The notes: generated from the letters alone by a model not told the origin. A DNA stretch of 64,000 nt from an uncultured SAR86 cluster bacterium (GCA_902578495.1 CACHCY010000001.1:1-64000); one strand, 5' to 3'; positions 41,528 to 51,985 are shown, numbered from the stretch's first letter. Program-made: numbers and translations.

Positions 41528-42297
41528 AAGATTCCAACTAATGTGATCGATAGGATAATTCTGTACAAAACAAAGGGAGTGAATCCTATTTTTTGTATTA
41601 AAGATAAAAATAAATTAATGCATAAAAGCGATATAGCAAAGGAAATTAATCCGCCAAGAATTAAAATAAACCAGTCAATAGTCTCTTCTGATTGAATTGC
41701 TTCTATTGAGCTTCCCAATAAGACTGCCGACAATGTAGGTATTGATAAAAGAAAAGAGAATCTAGCTGCATCTTCCCTTCTATAACCTAATATTAAAGCT
41801 CCGATCATAGTGATGGCCGATCTTGAGACCCCTGGCATGAGAGCAAATATTTGAAACATGCCAACGATAAAAGAATCTTTGAGATCAATGGATTCGATTG
41901 AATTCGTTTTTCTACCGTATTTATCTGCAATGTATAAAAAAATTGCAAATAAAAAAGTGGTGAGAATTAGAAATTCCAAAGAACGAAAATTCTGTTCAAT
42001 AAAATCCCCTCCTAGGAAACCAACTAATGCAACAGGTAAGGTTGCTACTATTAAACACAATAATAGATTTTGCTTGTAAGGGGAAAATACTCTTTGAATT
42101 AATACGCTGACTTCCTTTCTAAAGGCGTAAATTATCGCAAAAAGGCTACCGCCATGAACATATATGTCAAAGAGTATTCCTTGATCCTGCCAGCCAAACA
42201 ACTTTGAAATTAGGATCAAATGAGCTGAACTACTTATAGGAAGAAATTCGGTTATTCCTTGTACTATTGATAAAACGACTATCTGAATTAAATCCAT
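41518..42297 (-). CDS. uppP: Undecaprenyl-diphosphate phosphatase
   Basis: 259 residues with about eight membrane segments. QGITEFLPISSSAHLILI near the start and PGVSRSAITMIGALILGYRREDAARFSFLLSIPT mid-protein are the two BacA/UppP catalytic blocks. It regenerates the C55 lipid carrier for peptidoglycan and other glycans. 6 nt after tsaB. Confidence 0.95.
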   Translation of the reverse strand: MDLIQIVVLSIVQGITEFLPISSSAHLILISKLFGWQDQGILFDIYVHGGSLFAIIYAFRKEVSVLIQRVFSPYKQNLLLCLIVATLPVALVGFLGGDFIEQNFRSLEFLILTTFLFAIFLYIADKYGRKTNSIESIDLKDSFIVGMFQIFALMPGVSRSAITMIGALILGYRREDAARFSFLLSIPTLSAVLLGSSIEAIQSEETIDWFILILGGLISFAISLLCINLFLSLIQKIGFTPFVLYRIILSITLVGILWI

Positions 42298-42303
42298 GTG
42301 GAA

Positions 42304-42960
42304 CTATTTCCAGTGATCTTTATTGGATAGGTAATTCGGCACTATAAAGCTATCGCCTTGAGGAGGCGCTAAATCACTGATGGTAATAAACTCGAACATA
42401 CTTTTTGCCTCAGGCTGTATAAAAGAAAAATTTTTGCTTTTAAGCATATTCATCATATCTGTATTTTCTGACGAAGTTATCAAATGATAATCTTTATGCT
42501 CCTTTAAGAAAGTTGCAAGATCCTCATTTTGCAAGATAAATTCTTCAGTTTTACTATCTAAAAGACTTTCTTTGTCATCAAATTTTGAGGCAGCAAATTC
42601 TCCCATACCTAAGCTAATTAAACTGACTACTTTTCCTTTTAATTCATTTTGATAAGCAGTTGAAGCTAGAACTTTGAGGCTAGAAATTCCGAAACATTTA
42701 ATTCTGTGAATTAAATTAAAGGATTGTGCAACCCCACATCCGACTCTCAAGCCCGTAAAAGATCCTGGACCGTAACTTATTAAAATTTTATCTAATTGCT
42801 CCAAGGATAATTGAGATTGGTCCAAAAGCTCATCGATCAATGCAAGAATGACTTTTCCATGCTGACTTTTATTCGTATCTTCTTTAAAAAATATTTGCCC
42901 ATCTTTGAAAACTGCAATTGAGCAATATATTGCAGACGTTTCGATTGCAAGTACGTTCAC
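42304..42960 (-). CDS. tsaB: tRNA t6A modification protein TsaB
   Basis: 218 residues of the ASKHA fold. [20 protein letters not shown] and [21 protein letters not shown] are typical of TsaB, with the catalytic metal residues of TsaD absent. It scaffolds TsaD and TsaE in the N6-threonylcarbamoyl-A37 pathway. Its start overlaps adk by 4 nt. Confidence 0.93.
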   Translation of the reverse strand: MNVLAIETSAIYCSIAVFKDGQIFFKEDTNKSQHGKVILALIDELLDQSQLSLEQLDKILISYGPGSFTGLRVGCGVAQSFNLIHRIKCFGISSLKVLASTAYQNELKGKVVSLISLGMGEFAASKFDDKESLLDSKTEEFILQNEDLATFLKEHKDYHLITSSENTDMMNMLKSKNFSFIQPEAKSMFEFITISDLAPPQGDSFIVPNYLSNKDHWK

Positions 42961-43607
42961 TTATTTCTGAAGAAATTTAGAATAAATTGACTGATTGATT
43001 CAACGCTCCCGGAACCATCAACTGTAAGATAATCAAGATCATTATTTGTTTGCTTGGCTTTATAGAAACTTATTAATGGCTCAGTCTGATTTCTATAGAC
43101 AATCAATCTCTCTTCAACCACCTCTCTTTTATCATCATCTCTTTGAATTAACTCTTCCCCAGTTAAGTCATCAAAACCCTCTTTTTTTGGGGGATTAAAT
43201 TTAACGTGGTAGTTTCTGCCAGACGATATGTGAACTCTTCTTCCGGACATTCTTTCAATAATATTTTCATCATCTAGCTGAATTTCAATAATTAAATCAA
43301 TTCCTATATTGGCATCATCTAATGCTTGGGCCTGAGGAATTGTTCTTGGAAAACCATCAAATAAGGCTCCATTTGAGCAGTCAGGTTTTTTTAATCTTTC
43401 CACTACCAATCCTACAATAATGTCATCAGAAACAAGTGCTCCTTTATCCATGACCTTTTTAGCTTCAATTCCTAAAGGCGACCCCTCCTCAATGGCTTCT
43501 CTAAGCATATTTCCGGTGGAGATATGAGGTATATTGAGAGCCTGTATTATGTTTTCAGCTTGAGTTCCTTTTCCTGCTCCTGGTGGCCCAAGTAAAATAA
43601 TTCTCAT
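42957..43607 (-). CDS. adk: Adenylate kinase
   Basis: 216 residues. P-loop [28 protein letters not shown] (AMP/ATP site) and the long lid with [23 protein letters not shown]. It balances ADP with AMP and ATP. The lid lacks zinc cysteines. It shares its first base with the acpS stop. Confidence 0.97.
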   Translation of the reverse strand: MRIILLGPPGAGKGTQAENIIQALNIPHISTGNMLREAIEEGSPLGIEAKKVMDKGALVSDDIIVGLVVERLKKPDCSNGALFDGFPRTIPQAQALDDANIGIDLIIEIQLDDENIIERMSGRRVHISSGRNYHVKFNPPKKEGFDDLTGEELIQRDDDKREVVEERLIVYRNQTEPLISFYKAKQTNNDLDYLTVDGSGSVESISQFILNFFRNK

Positions 43608-44020
43608 TAGATATCCTCTTTTATCGCGTGAGCAACGGCAACGGCAAGAGAATCGGTATCGCTTAGACTTATGGATATTTCAGTTAATTTTATTTTTTTA
43701 GCGATATCTTTCGCTTTCCCTTTAAGTTCCACTTCTGGGCCGCCGTAACGTCTGTGAATAATAATATCTCTAGGACGAACTCCGTTCGTGAAACCATACC
43801 CCAAAACTTTTGAAACAGCTTCCTTTCCAGCAAAATTTTTAGCAAGGTACCTTGCACCGTTGTAACCTTTTCTTTTTGAAAAAATATCAATTTCACTTTC
43901 ATCATAAAGTCTTGTTAGCATTCGCATTCCAAATTTTTCATAAGATTTTTCTAGTCTTTTAATCTCGATGAGATCTATACCACTTCTCAGCTTTTTATTA
44001 ATTGAAATATTTTCTTGCAT
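43607..44020 (-). CDS. acpS: Holo-[acyl-carrier-protein] synthase
   Basis: 137 residues. [18 protein letters not shown] holds the first metal aspartate, and [19 protein letters not shown] the conserved F-A-x-K-E. It attaches 4'-phosphopantetheine to ACP. Its beginning overlaps recO by 23 nt. PdxJ, often between recO and acpS, is absent. Confidence 0.95.
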   Translation of the reverse strand: MQENISINKKLRSGIDLIEIKRLEKSYEKFGMRMLTRLYDESEIDIFSKRKGYNGARYLAKNFAGKEAVSKVLGYGFTNGVRPRDIIIHRRYGGPEVELKGKAKDIAKKIKLTEISISLSDTDSLAVAVAHAIKEDI

Positions 44021-44690
44021 TCAACTCTTTACCCAGGATCGCTTCCAATGATTCTCTAAAAATAGATTTTATTACTTTCTTAGTCATATTATTTGAAAAC
44101 TTTCCAGACATAAAATCTAATAAATGCTGCCCTTTAAAGGATGATTCTATTTCTCCTTTATCCAAGGAATATATTCCTCTTAATGGACTGAATAGATAAT
44201 ACTGATCGGGTTCAATTGAGCTTCCGACATCATTTTTAGTCAAATCAAAACCATAACCTAAATCTGTAATTAATCTATATTCAAATTTTCTTAAAGATAG
44301 TTCTAAGAACTCATCTTTATTATCTAATGTCATAAGGCTCATTAATTCATCATAGTCTTTAAATACGACAGGAATATCATGTTCTTTTTCAAAAATTTTT
44401 AAAATCAGTTCATTGAGGTAAATAAGAATTTTAAGATTTTTGGGAGCTATTGGAATTTGCTTATTTATTTCGCATTCGAAGATAGTTTTCAGAGCATTTT
44501 TATCAGAGAAACTGATATAAAGTTCTGAGCCTGGCGATAAGATATTTACAAATTTACTCCCTTTTCGTTTAGCACCTTTTATCAAGGCATTGAGGATTCC
44601 AAAATCCTTTGTCAAAAAACTTACTATAACGCTTGTCTCTGAATAATCTCTTGCATGCAGAAGAAAGGCTAGACTATTTCTAGTTTTCAT
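43998..44690 (-). CDS. recO: DNA repair protein RecO
   Basis: 230 residues. N-terminal OB domain (FLLHARDYSETSVIVSFLTKDFG) and a later helical part (YELFR-like PDQYYLFSPLRGIYS). It helps RecR load RecA at single-strand gaps. The zinc cysteines found in some homologues are not evident. Overlaps era by 11 nt. Confidence 0.88.
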   Translation of the reverse strand: MKTRNSLAFLLHARDYSETSVIVSFLTKDFGILNALIKGAKRKGSKFVNILSPGSELYISFSDKNALKTIFECEINKQIPIAPKNLKILIYLNELILKIFEKEHDIPVVFKDYDELMSLMTLDNKDEFLELSLRKFEYRLITDLGYGFDLTKNDVGSSIEPDQYYLFSPLRGIYSLDKGEIESSFKGQHLLDFMSGKFSNNMTKKVIKSIFRESLEAILGKELNARKYFN

Positions 44691-45582
44691 ATTTTTTCAA
44701 GTCGTAGCCAAGTTGAGAGATCCAGTTAACATCATCTGTCCATTTTTTTTTGACTTTCACCCATAATTCTAAAAATACTTTTTTATCGTACTCAAATTGA
44801 ATTTCTTTTCTTGCTGCCGTTCCAATAGATTTCATCATATCCCCTTTTTTACCCAGTAATATAGGTTTATGTGACTTACTATCCACGTAAATGGTTGCAG
44901 AAATACTGAGTAATTTCTTATCTTCCTTTAAGGCATCTATGATGATGCTGATGCTGTAAGGTAGTTCATCGCCCAACCTATTTATGGCCTTTTCTCTGAT
45001 AATCTCTGAGATAAAAAATTCCTTAGACAAGTCTGTTACAAAATCTTCCTCATAATGCGGTTGGCCATGAGGTAGATAATTATTAATTACTTCATACAGC
45101 TCTTTTGGAGCATTTTTATTTTTCAGGGCTGATATAGGGATGATCTCTTCAAAATCGAACTTTGCTTTTAATTTTTCTATTGTTGGTAATAAATCTTCTT
45201 TATTCTTTATCCTGTCTATCTTATTTATCACCAGAATTACGGGGATTTTAGATCCGTTTAATTGCTTGATAATTCTTTCTTCTTCCTCGCCCCATCTATC
45301 TCGATCGACAATGAACAAAATAAGGTCAACATTCTTTAAAGCATGCATTGCCACCTGATTCATATATTTATTTAGAGCTTTTTTATGACCAGTATGAACA
45401 CCGGGAGTATCAAGAAATATTGCCTGCATATCTTCATGATTCCATGCTCCAAGAATTCTATTTCTTGTGGTTTGAGGCTTCCTTGATGTAATCGCTAACT
45501 TTCTTTCCAAAATTTTATTGAGCAAGGTAGATTTACCAACATTAGTTTTTCCAACTATTGATATAAATCCAAACTTACTCAT
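44680..45582 (-). CDS. era: GTPase Era
   Basis: 300 residues. The G1 loop GKTNVGKSTLLNKILE, switch motif DTPGVHTG, NKID and SALK are the GTPase motifs; the C-terminal KH domain has the GKKGDMMKSIG loop. It binds the 3' end of 16S rRNA in 30S maturation. It overlaps rnc by 8 nt. Confidence 0.97.
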   Translation of the reverse strand: MSKFGFISIVGKTNVGKSTLLNKILERKLAITSRKPQTTRNRILGAWNHEDMQAIFLDTPGVHTGHKKALNKYMNQVAMHALKNVDLILFIVDRDRWGEEEERIIKQLNGSKIPVILVINKIDRIKNKEDLLPTIEKLKAKFDFEEIIPISALKNKNAPKELYEVINNYLPHGQPHYEEDFVTDLSKEFFISEIIREKAINRLGDELPYSISIIIDALKEDKKLLSISATIYVDSKSHKPILLGKKGDMMKSIGTAARKEIQFEYDKKVFLELWVKVKKKWTDDVNWISQLGYDLKKYEN

Positions 45583-46240
45583 TTTTCATCAAGTGTTTCA
45601 AATAATTTTCAGCAGCATCTTTCTCTGCCTCTTTGATACTCGAGCCTTTACCTAAAAAGTGTTTCTTTTGTTCAGATACTATGGAGCTTTCGAATAAACC
45701 TTCTTTCGGTGAAGTATTCAGATATTTTGGTAAAGGTAATTGCCTTTTTTGCAGGAGCTCTTGGAGCTCTGTTTTTGAGTCTTTTTCCAGAGATAAGTCC
45801 ATCAAATCGCTGTATTTTTCAAAAACCTGAGACAACCAATTAGAAGTATTCTCAAAGTCTGAATCGAAGTAGATGGCGGCAACTAATGACTCAAAAGTAT
45901 TCCCTAAAATTTCTGTTTGATGGATTTTTTTTCTACTAATTGAATTTCCCAGTATTACAAATTCCTCCAATTTAAAATTTTTAGCAAGCCTTCCTAGATT
46001 TTTTCTGCTAACAATTTTTGATCTTAGAGAACTTAGCTCACCCTCACTTAAATCTCTATTTTTATTCATTAGCCAGATTGATGTACACAGATTAATAATT
46101 GAGTCGCCTAAAAATTCATAAATTTCATTATTTTCTTGAGAAAAACTCCTATGAGTTAGTGAAAGTTTTAATAATTCTCTTTTAGAAAATTTATATGAGA
46201 GTAGTTCCTCTAAAGAATCTAAATTATTTGATAAGTCCAT
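45575..46240 (-). CDS. rnc: Ribonuclease III
   Basis: 221 residues. Catalytic block YEFLGDSIINL near residue 40 (the acidic E and D) and a C-terminal dsRNA-binding domain ending in KEAEKDAAENYLKHL. It cuts dsRNA in rRNA precursors. The usual HRSF/Y start is intact. Its 5' end overlaps lepB by 17 nt. Confidence 0.96.
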   Translation of the reverse strand: MDLSNNLDSLEELLSYKFSKRELLKLSLTHRSFSQENNEIYEFLGDSIINLCTSIWLMNKNRDLSEGELSSLRSKIVSRKNLGRLAKNFKLEEFVILGNSISRKKIHQTEILGNTFESLVAAIYFDSDFENTSNWLSQVFEKYSDLMDLSLEKDSKTELQELLQKRQLPLPKYLNTSPKEGLFESSIVSEQKKHFLGKGSSIKEAEKDAAENYLKHLMKNE

Positions 46241-47204
46241 TTCTTGATAATGACGGCAAACACGAAAAACACTCCCAATGCATCCAGATTAGTGAGGCTT
46301 TACCGGTAATTTCTTCTTGTGGAACTAGTCCCCATCTTCTGCTATCAAGGCTGTTATCTCTATTATCTCCAGCAAGAAAATAATATCCTTCGGGAACATT
46401 CCAGGAACCGTTCTCAGGTTTTCTAGAAAGTTTTCGAACAATATATTCCTTGCCTTCGTTTATTTCCTCGATTAATTCCTCTTGATCTCTCTTATCAAGA
46501 ATTTTTTGATCAAGTTTAATGCCGTTAATGATGAATTCTTTATTTCTGTAGATAACTTCATCGCCCGGTTCAGCTATTACCCTCTTAATATATTTAACAC
46601 CCTGTGATGTGCAATTTTCAGACAAGATACTCCAGTAATACATTCTCTGATTTTTCTCTCTATCTGATGAATAAGATCCTTTAGGATTAGCAATATCAAA
46701 ATCAGAGCTACATTTAGTGTGTTCTGGAACAAAAATTACCACATCACCTCTTTTTGGTTTTCCCGTAGGAATGAAAGTTTTTTGATTTACTGGGTTTCTT
46801 AATCCATATGTAAATTTCTCTACTAACAAAAAATCTCCTATTTTTAATCCTGGAAACATAGAAGATGAAGGAATTTGGAAAGGTTCATATAAAAAAGAAC
46901 GAAAGATCGTTATTGCTAATATGATGATAAAAAAACTTCTACTCTCTTTGCTTGCTTTAGGAATGGCTAAATATTTGGCAAGCAGCCAAATCAACAGGGA
47001 GCCAAAAGTCAAAAAAACAAGAACTACGCCAAAGTCTAGATTCAGTCTAAACCAAGCATAAAGAGCAAAAAATGGAAAAACAAAGGTTATTCTGTTAATT
47101 AATTTTGAGTGTCGTCCTTCGTATTTAGCCTCGGAAACTAACCAGCCAACGATACCTAATGAAGAAATCAGCAAAGAAAAATAAAGAAGAAAATAATAAT
47201 TCAT
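46224..47204 (-). CDS. lepB: Signal peptidase I
   Basis: 326 residues with two N-terminal membrane helices, then the catalytic serine in IPSSSMFPGLKIGDFLLVEKF and lysine in YIKRVIAEPGDEV, and the late GDNRDNSLDSRRWG box. It removes signal peptides. It overlaps lepA by 1 nt and rnc by 17 nt. Confidence 0.97.
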   Translation of the reverse strand: MNYYFLLYFSLLISSLGIVGWLVSEAKYEGRHSKLINRITFVFPFFALYAWFRLNLDFGVVLVFLTFGSLLIWLLAKYLAIPKASKESRSFFIIILAITIFRSFLYEPFQIPSSSMFPGLKIGDFLLVEKFTYGLRNPVNQKTFIPTGKPKRGDVVIFVPEHTKCSSDFDIANPKGSYSSDREKNQRMYYWSILSENCTSQGVKYIKRVIAEPGDEVIYRNKEFIINGIKLDQKILDKRDQEELIEEINEGKEYIVRKLSRKPENGSWNVPEGYYFLAGDNRDNSLDSRRWGLVPQEEITGKASLIWMHWECFSCLPSLSRNGLIK

Positions 47205-48985
47205 TATTTATTTACTTTCAGGACTGAAAGGAAAGCTTCTTGGGGAACTTCAACCTTTCCAATATGTCTCATTTTTTTCTTCCCAGCTTTTTGTTTCTCT
47301 AAAAGTTTTTTCTTTCTAGTAACGTCTCCTCCATAGAGTTTAGCAGTAACATCTTTTCTAAAAGCTTTGACTGTTTCTCTTGCAAGAATCTTTCCTCCTA
47401 TTGCAGCTTGGATAGCGACATCATACATCTGACGAGGAATAACTTCTCTTAACGATTTAACGAGTTGCCTTCCTTTAAAATCAGATTGGGATTTGTGAAC
47501 CATAGAGCTTAGGGCATCAACTTTTTCTCCATTTAATAAGATATCCATTTTCACCATTTGGCTTTCTTGAAAACGATCAAAATCATAATCAAGAGAAGCG
47601 TATCCTTTGCTAGTTGATTTTAGCCGATCAAAAAAATCTAAAATTATCTCATTCATAGGTAAGTCATAAACTAATTCAATTTGCCCACCGACATACCTTA
47701 ATGATTTCTGTACGCCTCTTTTTTCAACGCATAATTCGATTACGTTTCCTACATAGGTTTCTGGAGTAAGCACGGTAGCTTTCGCAATAGGTTCACGAAT
47801 CTTCTCGATAGAAGAAGGATCAGGAAATTTGCTAGGGTTTTCAACTTCCTCAATCTCTCCTCCCTTGTTTTCAATTTCATAAACAACCGTAGGAGCTGTA
47901 GCTAGAAGCTCTATGCCATACTCTCTTTTAATTCTCTCAATCACAATTTCCATATGAAGAGTGCCTAAAAACCCACATCTAAAACCCGACCCTAAAGCTT
48001 GACTCTGCTCTGGGTGAAAAGATAAAGCCGCATCATTAATGGCTAATTTTTCTAAAGATTCTCTAAATGATTCAAATTCTCCTGAGTCTAAAGGGTATAA
48101 AGCAGCAAAAACCTGAGGATTAATCTTTTTAAATCCAGGAAGTATTTTTGTATCTTTAGGTAAACATATAGTGTCGCCTACTGGAGCTCCTCTTACCTCT
48201 CTTACCCCCGCACAAATAAATCCAACATCTCCTTTGGAGAGTGATTTTCTATCTTCAGGTTTTGGAGTGAATACACCAATTTTTTCAACAGTATGAATTT
48301 GATTATTTGAACTAATTTTTACTTTTTGACCTAGGTCTATTGATCCAGAAAAAATTCTTATCAAAGATACTACCCCAAGGTATTGATCAAACCATGAGTC
48401 AATTATGAGAGCTTGTAGAGAATCATCTTTATCATCTGGGGGCGGAACTTGAACTACCAATTGTTCAAGAAGATTATCAATACCCTGTCCATTCTTTGCA
48501 CTGATTTCAGGGCAATCAGAAGCATCTATTCCTATAATTTCTTCAATTTCCTTCCTAACCTTATCTGGATCAGCTTGAGGAAGATCGATTTTATTCAATA
48601 CTGGAAAAATATTAACGCCCTGCTCTATCGCTGTATAACAAGTTGAAACTGTCTGAGCTTCAACGCCTTGTGAAGCATCAACAAGGAGAATTGCTCCTTC
48701 GCATGCTGCCAGAGATCTCGAAACTTCGTAAGAAAAGTCTACATGTCCCGGAGTATCAATTAGGTTTAATTGATAATTAGTCCCTTCTTTAGTTGAGTAT
48801 TCAAGAAAAACAGATTGAGCCTTGATTGTAATGCCCCTTTCTCTTTCTAGCTCGAGAGAATCTAAGACTTGCTCTTTCATCTCTCTAGAAGATAAGCCTC
48901 CACAGTATTCTATGAGCCTATCAGCTAGAGTGGATTTGCCGTGATCGATGTGAGCTATGATCGAAAAATTTCTTATGTTGTCCAT
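47204..48985 (-). CDS. lepA: Elongation factor 4 (LepA)
   Basis: 593 residues. GTPase domain begins with [32 protein letters not shown], and NKIDLPQAD; the C-terminal LepA domain ([30 protein letters not shown]) distinguishes it from EF-G. Ribosome-associated translation factor. 37 nt after mucD and 1-nt overlap with lepB. Confidence 0.97.
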   Translation of the reverse strand: MDNIRNFSIIAHIDHGKSTLADRLIEYCGGLSSREMKEQVLDSLELERERGITIKAQSVFLEYSTKEGTNYQLNLIDTPGHVDFSYEVSRSLAACEGAILLVDASQGVEAQTVSTCYTAIEQGVNIFPVLNKIDLPQADPDKVRKEIEEIIGIDASDCPEISAKNGQGIDNLLEQLVVQVPPPDDKDDSLQALIIDSWFDQYLGVVSLIRIFSGSIDLGQKVKISSNNQIHTVEKIGVFTPKPEDRKSLSKGDVGFICAGVREVRGAPVGDTICLPKDTKILPGFKKINPQVFAALYPLDSGEFESFRESLEKLAINDAALSFHPEQSQALGSGFRCGFLGTLHMEIVIERIKREYGIELLATAPTVVYEIENKGGEIEEVENPSKFPDPSSIEKIREPIAKATVLTPETYVGNVIELCVEKRGVQKSLRYVGGQIELVYDLPMNEIILDFFDRLKSTSKGYASLDYDFDRFQESQMVKMDILLNGEKVDALSSMVHKSQSDFKGRQLVKSLREVIPRQMYDVAIQAAIGGKILARETVKAFRKDVTAKLYGGDVTRKKKLLEKQKAGKKKMRHIGKVEVPQEAFLSVLKVNK

Positions 48986-49022
48986 TATTTAGTGCTTTTT
49001 AAAAAAGCTGGACAATTATCCC

Positions 49023-50441
49023 TTATTTTTTAATTTTTATCGTAACAAATGCGCCATTTTTATTTCTTACAAACCTTAAAGGGATAACATTTTCATTATT
49101 CAAATCTTCAAGAGCATTTTCATATTCTGTTTTGGACGAAACATTAGTCATGCCGATTCTTGTGATCACATCTCCTCTTCTTAGCCCTGCATCAAAGGCA
49201 GGCCCAGAAACTACCCTGCTCACCACAACGCCTTCTTTAACGCCAAAATTTTCTTTTATCTTTTCAACATCCGTATTTCTTCTCTCAGCTATGTCTTCAA
49301 AATCTTCAACCATCATGCCAAGTCTGTTATTTTTTGGTGCTGAAGCAATTGGGTTACTATCCTCTTCAGGTTCTTCTAGTTCTCCTACAGTCACCCTGAT
49401 AGATTTTTTTCTACCGTCTCTGTAAACAGTAGCCTTGACTTCCTCTCCAGGGGAGATTCTACCGACAACCATTGGCAGATCACCTGAATAAATAATTTCA
49501 TTCCCATCAAAATCTACAATCACGTCACCATCTTTAAGGCCTGAAGATTCAGCAGGGCTATCGGTTAAAACGCTTCCGATTAGTGCTCCTCTAGGTACAT
49601 CCAATCCAAAAGAATCCGCTAGATCCTTTGTTACTTCTTGAACGCTTACTCCTAACCAGCCTCTTTTAACAAAGCCATCTTCTCTTAATTGATCAATAAT
49701 TTCTTGGGCATAGTTGATAGGAATTGTGAAAGAAATCCCCATGTATCCCCCTCTGTTTGAGTAAATCATTGCATTGATACCGATTACTTCACCATCTAAA
49801 TTGAATAGAGGACCTCCTGAATTTCCTGGATTAATCGCAACATCAGATTGTAAAAAAGGAATATAAGAAGTTCCTTGACCAGGAACACTTCTAGCTTTGG
49901 CGCTAATAATTCCTGCTGTGACCGAAAAATTTAGTCTATAAGGCGAACCAATGGCTAGTACCCAGTCACCTACATCCACATCATCAGAGTCTCCCAGATC
50001 TAAAAAAGGTAAGGATTCTTTTGCAGATATCTTCAATAGAGCTACATCAGATTTTTTATCACTTCCAATAAGTTCAGCTATGAATTCTCGCCTATCGTTT
50101 AGGCTGACAAAAATCTGTGAAGCATCTTCTACGACATGATGATTCGTTATTATGTAACCGTCTTTTGAAATAATAAAACCAGAACCGCCTGATCTGACCT
50201 CTCTTTCTTGCTCTCTTCTGGGTTCATCTTCAAATGGAAAAGGGAAATTAAAAAAATCATCAAATGGATTTTGTCTTCTATTAAAGGGACTCATCCTATT
50301 CTGGGTGCTGATTGTTTTAATGACACTTACATTTACTACAGCAGGAGCTGCTTCATCAACTAAGTCAGAAAAATCTGGATAATCCGCTGTTACAGAAATG
50401 CTAAGCAGAAGAAAAATCAGTGATATTGAAAATTTTTTCAT
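49023..50441 (-). CDS. mucD: Do-family periplasmic serine protease (MucD/DegQ-like)
   Basis: 472 residues with signal peptide MKKFSISLIFLLLSISVTA. Catalytic triad H102 (in TNHHVV), D132 (SDVALL) and S208 (NPGNSGGP); then two PDZ domains (from about residue 270 and 390). It degrades or chaperones misfolded envelope proteins. It follows rseA by 1 nt, next to rpoE, the known sigma-E stress set. Among names DegP, DegQ and MucD, location favours MucD. Confidence 0.95.
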   Translation of the reverse strand: MKKFSISLIFLLLSISVTADYPDFSDLVDEAAPAVVNVSVIKTISTQNRMSPFNRRQNPFDDFFNFPFPFEDEPRREQEREVRSGGSGFIISKDGYIITNHHVVEDASQIFVSLNDRREFIAELIGSDKKSDVALLKISAKESLPFLDLGDSDDVDVGDWVLAIGSPYRLNFSVTAGIISAKARSVPGQGTSYIPFLQSDVAINPGNSGGPLFNLDGEVIGINAMIYSNRGGYMGISFTIPINYAQEIIDQLREDGFVKRGWLGVSVQEVTKDLADSFGLDVPRGALIGSVLTDSPAESSGLKDGDVIVDFDGNEIIYSGDLPMVVGRISPGEEVKATVYRDGRKKSIRVTVGELEEPEEDSNPIASAPKNNRLGMMVEDFEDIAERRNTDVEKIKENFGVKEGVVVSRVVSGPAFDAGLRRGDVITRIGMTNVSSKTEYENALEDLNNENVIPLRFVRNKNGAFVTIKIKK

Positions 50442-50442
50442 T

Positions 50443-51144
50443 TTATTTCCTTAAATTTAAAAAAATCCTGTTCGACAATTCAACCAAGCCTTGGTTATTG
50501 ATTTCATCGCTTGATAAGTTTATGACTACTGGTTTATCGTTTGCCAAAGAATGGACCGTTATACCCGAAGAAGATAACTTAATTCTATCTTCTAATGAAA
50601 GGTCTCTGAATAAAACTCTAAGCTTAAAACTCCTTTTTGAATCGTTCTCTACATAATTTGCGATTATGTCCCCTTCTTCCATAAATTCTATTTTCTTGAG
50701 GCTGCCTTTAAGATTGTTACCAATCTCTTGTAAATAGCTTTCATTTGAAGATACCGGGATATTTCCAATTGATAGCGCAGGTATAACAGAAGTTGACTGA
50801 AACGACTCTTCTTCTTGAGCTATAAAAGGTTGAAAAACAAGGCCCAATGATAATAAAACGCCAAATGCAAAGCCGTAATATTTTAATTGTTTTGATTTTT
50901 CATCTTTTGAGAATTTTATTTGCTTGATGTCAGAACCATCTAACTCCTCCATGACTGTTGAAGCGATGTTTCTTGGAGAGAAATCAATTTCTGCAGTCAG
51001 TAAGGATTTGGTCTTATTCATTCTTATCCAAAGATCTTTAATCTCAGGATTTTTATTTATTTCTTCAACAAGCCGTCTAGTCTCAAATTCAGACGTTTCT
51101 CCGTCAAGGAGAGCAGACAGTCTATGTTCTATGCTATCTTCCAT
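50443..51144 (-). CDS. rseA: Anti-sigma-E factor (RseA-like)
   Basis: 233 residues. N-terminal helical ASD domain (LSALLDGETSEFETRRLVEEINKN), a single membrane segment (YYGFAFGVLLSLGLVFQPF, about 93-111) and a periplasmic region. It would hold RpoE at the membrane until proteolysis by DegS/RseP under outer-membrane stress. It overlaps rpoE by 11 nt. RseB/RseC are absent at this place. Confidence 0.88.
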   Translation of the reverse strand: MEDSIEHRLSALLDGETSEFETRRLVEEINKNPEIKDLWIRMNKTKSLLTAEIDFSPRNIASTVMEELDGSDIKQIKFSKDEKSKQLKYYGFAFGVLLSLGLVFQPFIAQEEESFQSTSVIPALSIGNIPVSSNESYLQEIGNNLKGSLKKIEFMEEGDIIANYVENDSKRSFKLRVLFRDLSLEDRIKLSSSGITVHSLANDKPVVINLSSDEINNQGLVELSNRIFLNLRK

Positions 51145-51715
51145 TATTGCCTTTAGCCTCGTTATTTATAGAAATTTGTATTTCATCTAATAATTGCCTT
51201 CCTCTGAATATTCTTGACCTTACTGTACCAACTGGACAATTGCATATTTTTGCAATCTCCTCGTAGTTAAGGCCATTGAATTCTCTAAGAGTTATGGCAG
51301 ATTTAATCTCTTCTGGCATGTCATTAAGACATTGAAATAGCCTATCTCTTAAAGTATTGGCTTCTAAAATTGATTCCGGGCTTGGTGAATCAATGCCTAT
51401 ATGAGTAAGGATATTTTCATCTATTTCTGACTCCATAATTTCGTTTTTATTGTATTTACTAGAAAGATGGTTCTTTGCTGTATTTACTGCAATTCGGTAA
51501 AGCCAGGTAAAAAAAGCACTATCTTCCTTGAAGCCTCCGATATTTATATAAGCCTTAATAAAAGCTTCCTGTGCTATATCTTCAGAAAAAGTTGGATTTT
51601 TGAAAAGTTTGTTTAATGAACCCATTAACTTATCTTGATGTTTAATGACAAGGGCCTCAAAAGCATTTTTATTGCCTTCCTTGCTGAGTTTGATTAATGT
51701 TTTTTCAGAATTCAC
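51134..51715 (-). CDS. rpoE: RNA polymerase sigma-E factor
   Basis: 193 residues from GTG 51715. Region 2 (FSEDIAQEAFIKAYINIGGFKEDSAFFTWLYRIAVNTAKNHL) and region 4 (SAITLREFNGLNYEEIAKICNCPVGTVRSRIFRGR) are near-canonical sigma-E. The first residues align with E. coli RpoE, supporting the GTG. It drives the envelope-stress regulon. It precedes rseA and mucD. A candidate self-promoter stands directly before the start. Confidence 0.96.
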   Translation of the reverse strand: MNSEKTLIKLSKEGNKNAFEALVIKHQDKLMGSLNKLFKNPTFSEDIAQEAFIKAYINIGGFKEDSAFFTWLYRIAVNTAKNHLSSKYNKNEIMESEIDENILTHIGIDSPSPESILEANTLRDRLFQCLNDMPEEIKSAITLREFNGLNYEEIAKICNCPVGTVRSRIFRGRQLLDEIQISINNEAKGNNGR

Positions 51716-51720
51716 TTTAA

Positions 51721-51747
51721 TTTGACAATTTTTTTGTTAAAAAGTTT
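51721..51747 (-). promoter_or_regulatory. Candidate sigma-E autoregulatory promoter of rpoE
   Basis: Reading leftward, AAACTT (51747-51742) is followed by a 16-nt spacer and TCAAA (51725-51721), close to the sigma-E pattern GAACTT-N16-TCNNA. The -10 is only about 6 nt from the GTG, so the transcript would be practically leaderless. The first base of the -35 box (A for G) is off consensus. Confidence 0.3.
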
Positions 51748-51748
51748 A

Positions 51749-51985
51749 TCAATCACTTAAAATTTTTTTGATAATAGCCCTATGAGCATCTTTTGGGGTC
51801 CCAGTCTTATAAATTAACAAATCTGCCAAATCGTTATCTTCCATATCTAATATCTCGATAAGCACTTTTAAGCTAGATTCATCTAAATTAGATAAATGTT
51901 TTTCCAAGAATCTTTTTAGAAGAATATCAAGCTCTTGAAGACCTCTTCTTGACCTGAAGTTAATTTCGTTCCTTAGTGATTCCAT
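51749..51985 (-). CDS. sdhE: Succinate dehydrogenase assembly factor 2 (FAD assembly)
   Basis: 78 residues. The RRG motif in NFRSRRGLQELDILLKRF is what promotes flavinylation of SdhA. Usual length about 88; the C-terminus is short. It starts 19 nt from the divergent ygfZ gene, the E. coli sdhE(ygfY)-ygfZ arrangement. Confidence 0.9.
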   Translation of the reverse strand: MESLRNEINFRSRRGLQELDILLKRFLEKHLSNLDESSLKVLIEILDMEDNDLADLLIYKTGTPKDAHRAIIKKILSD

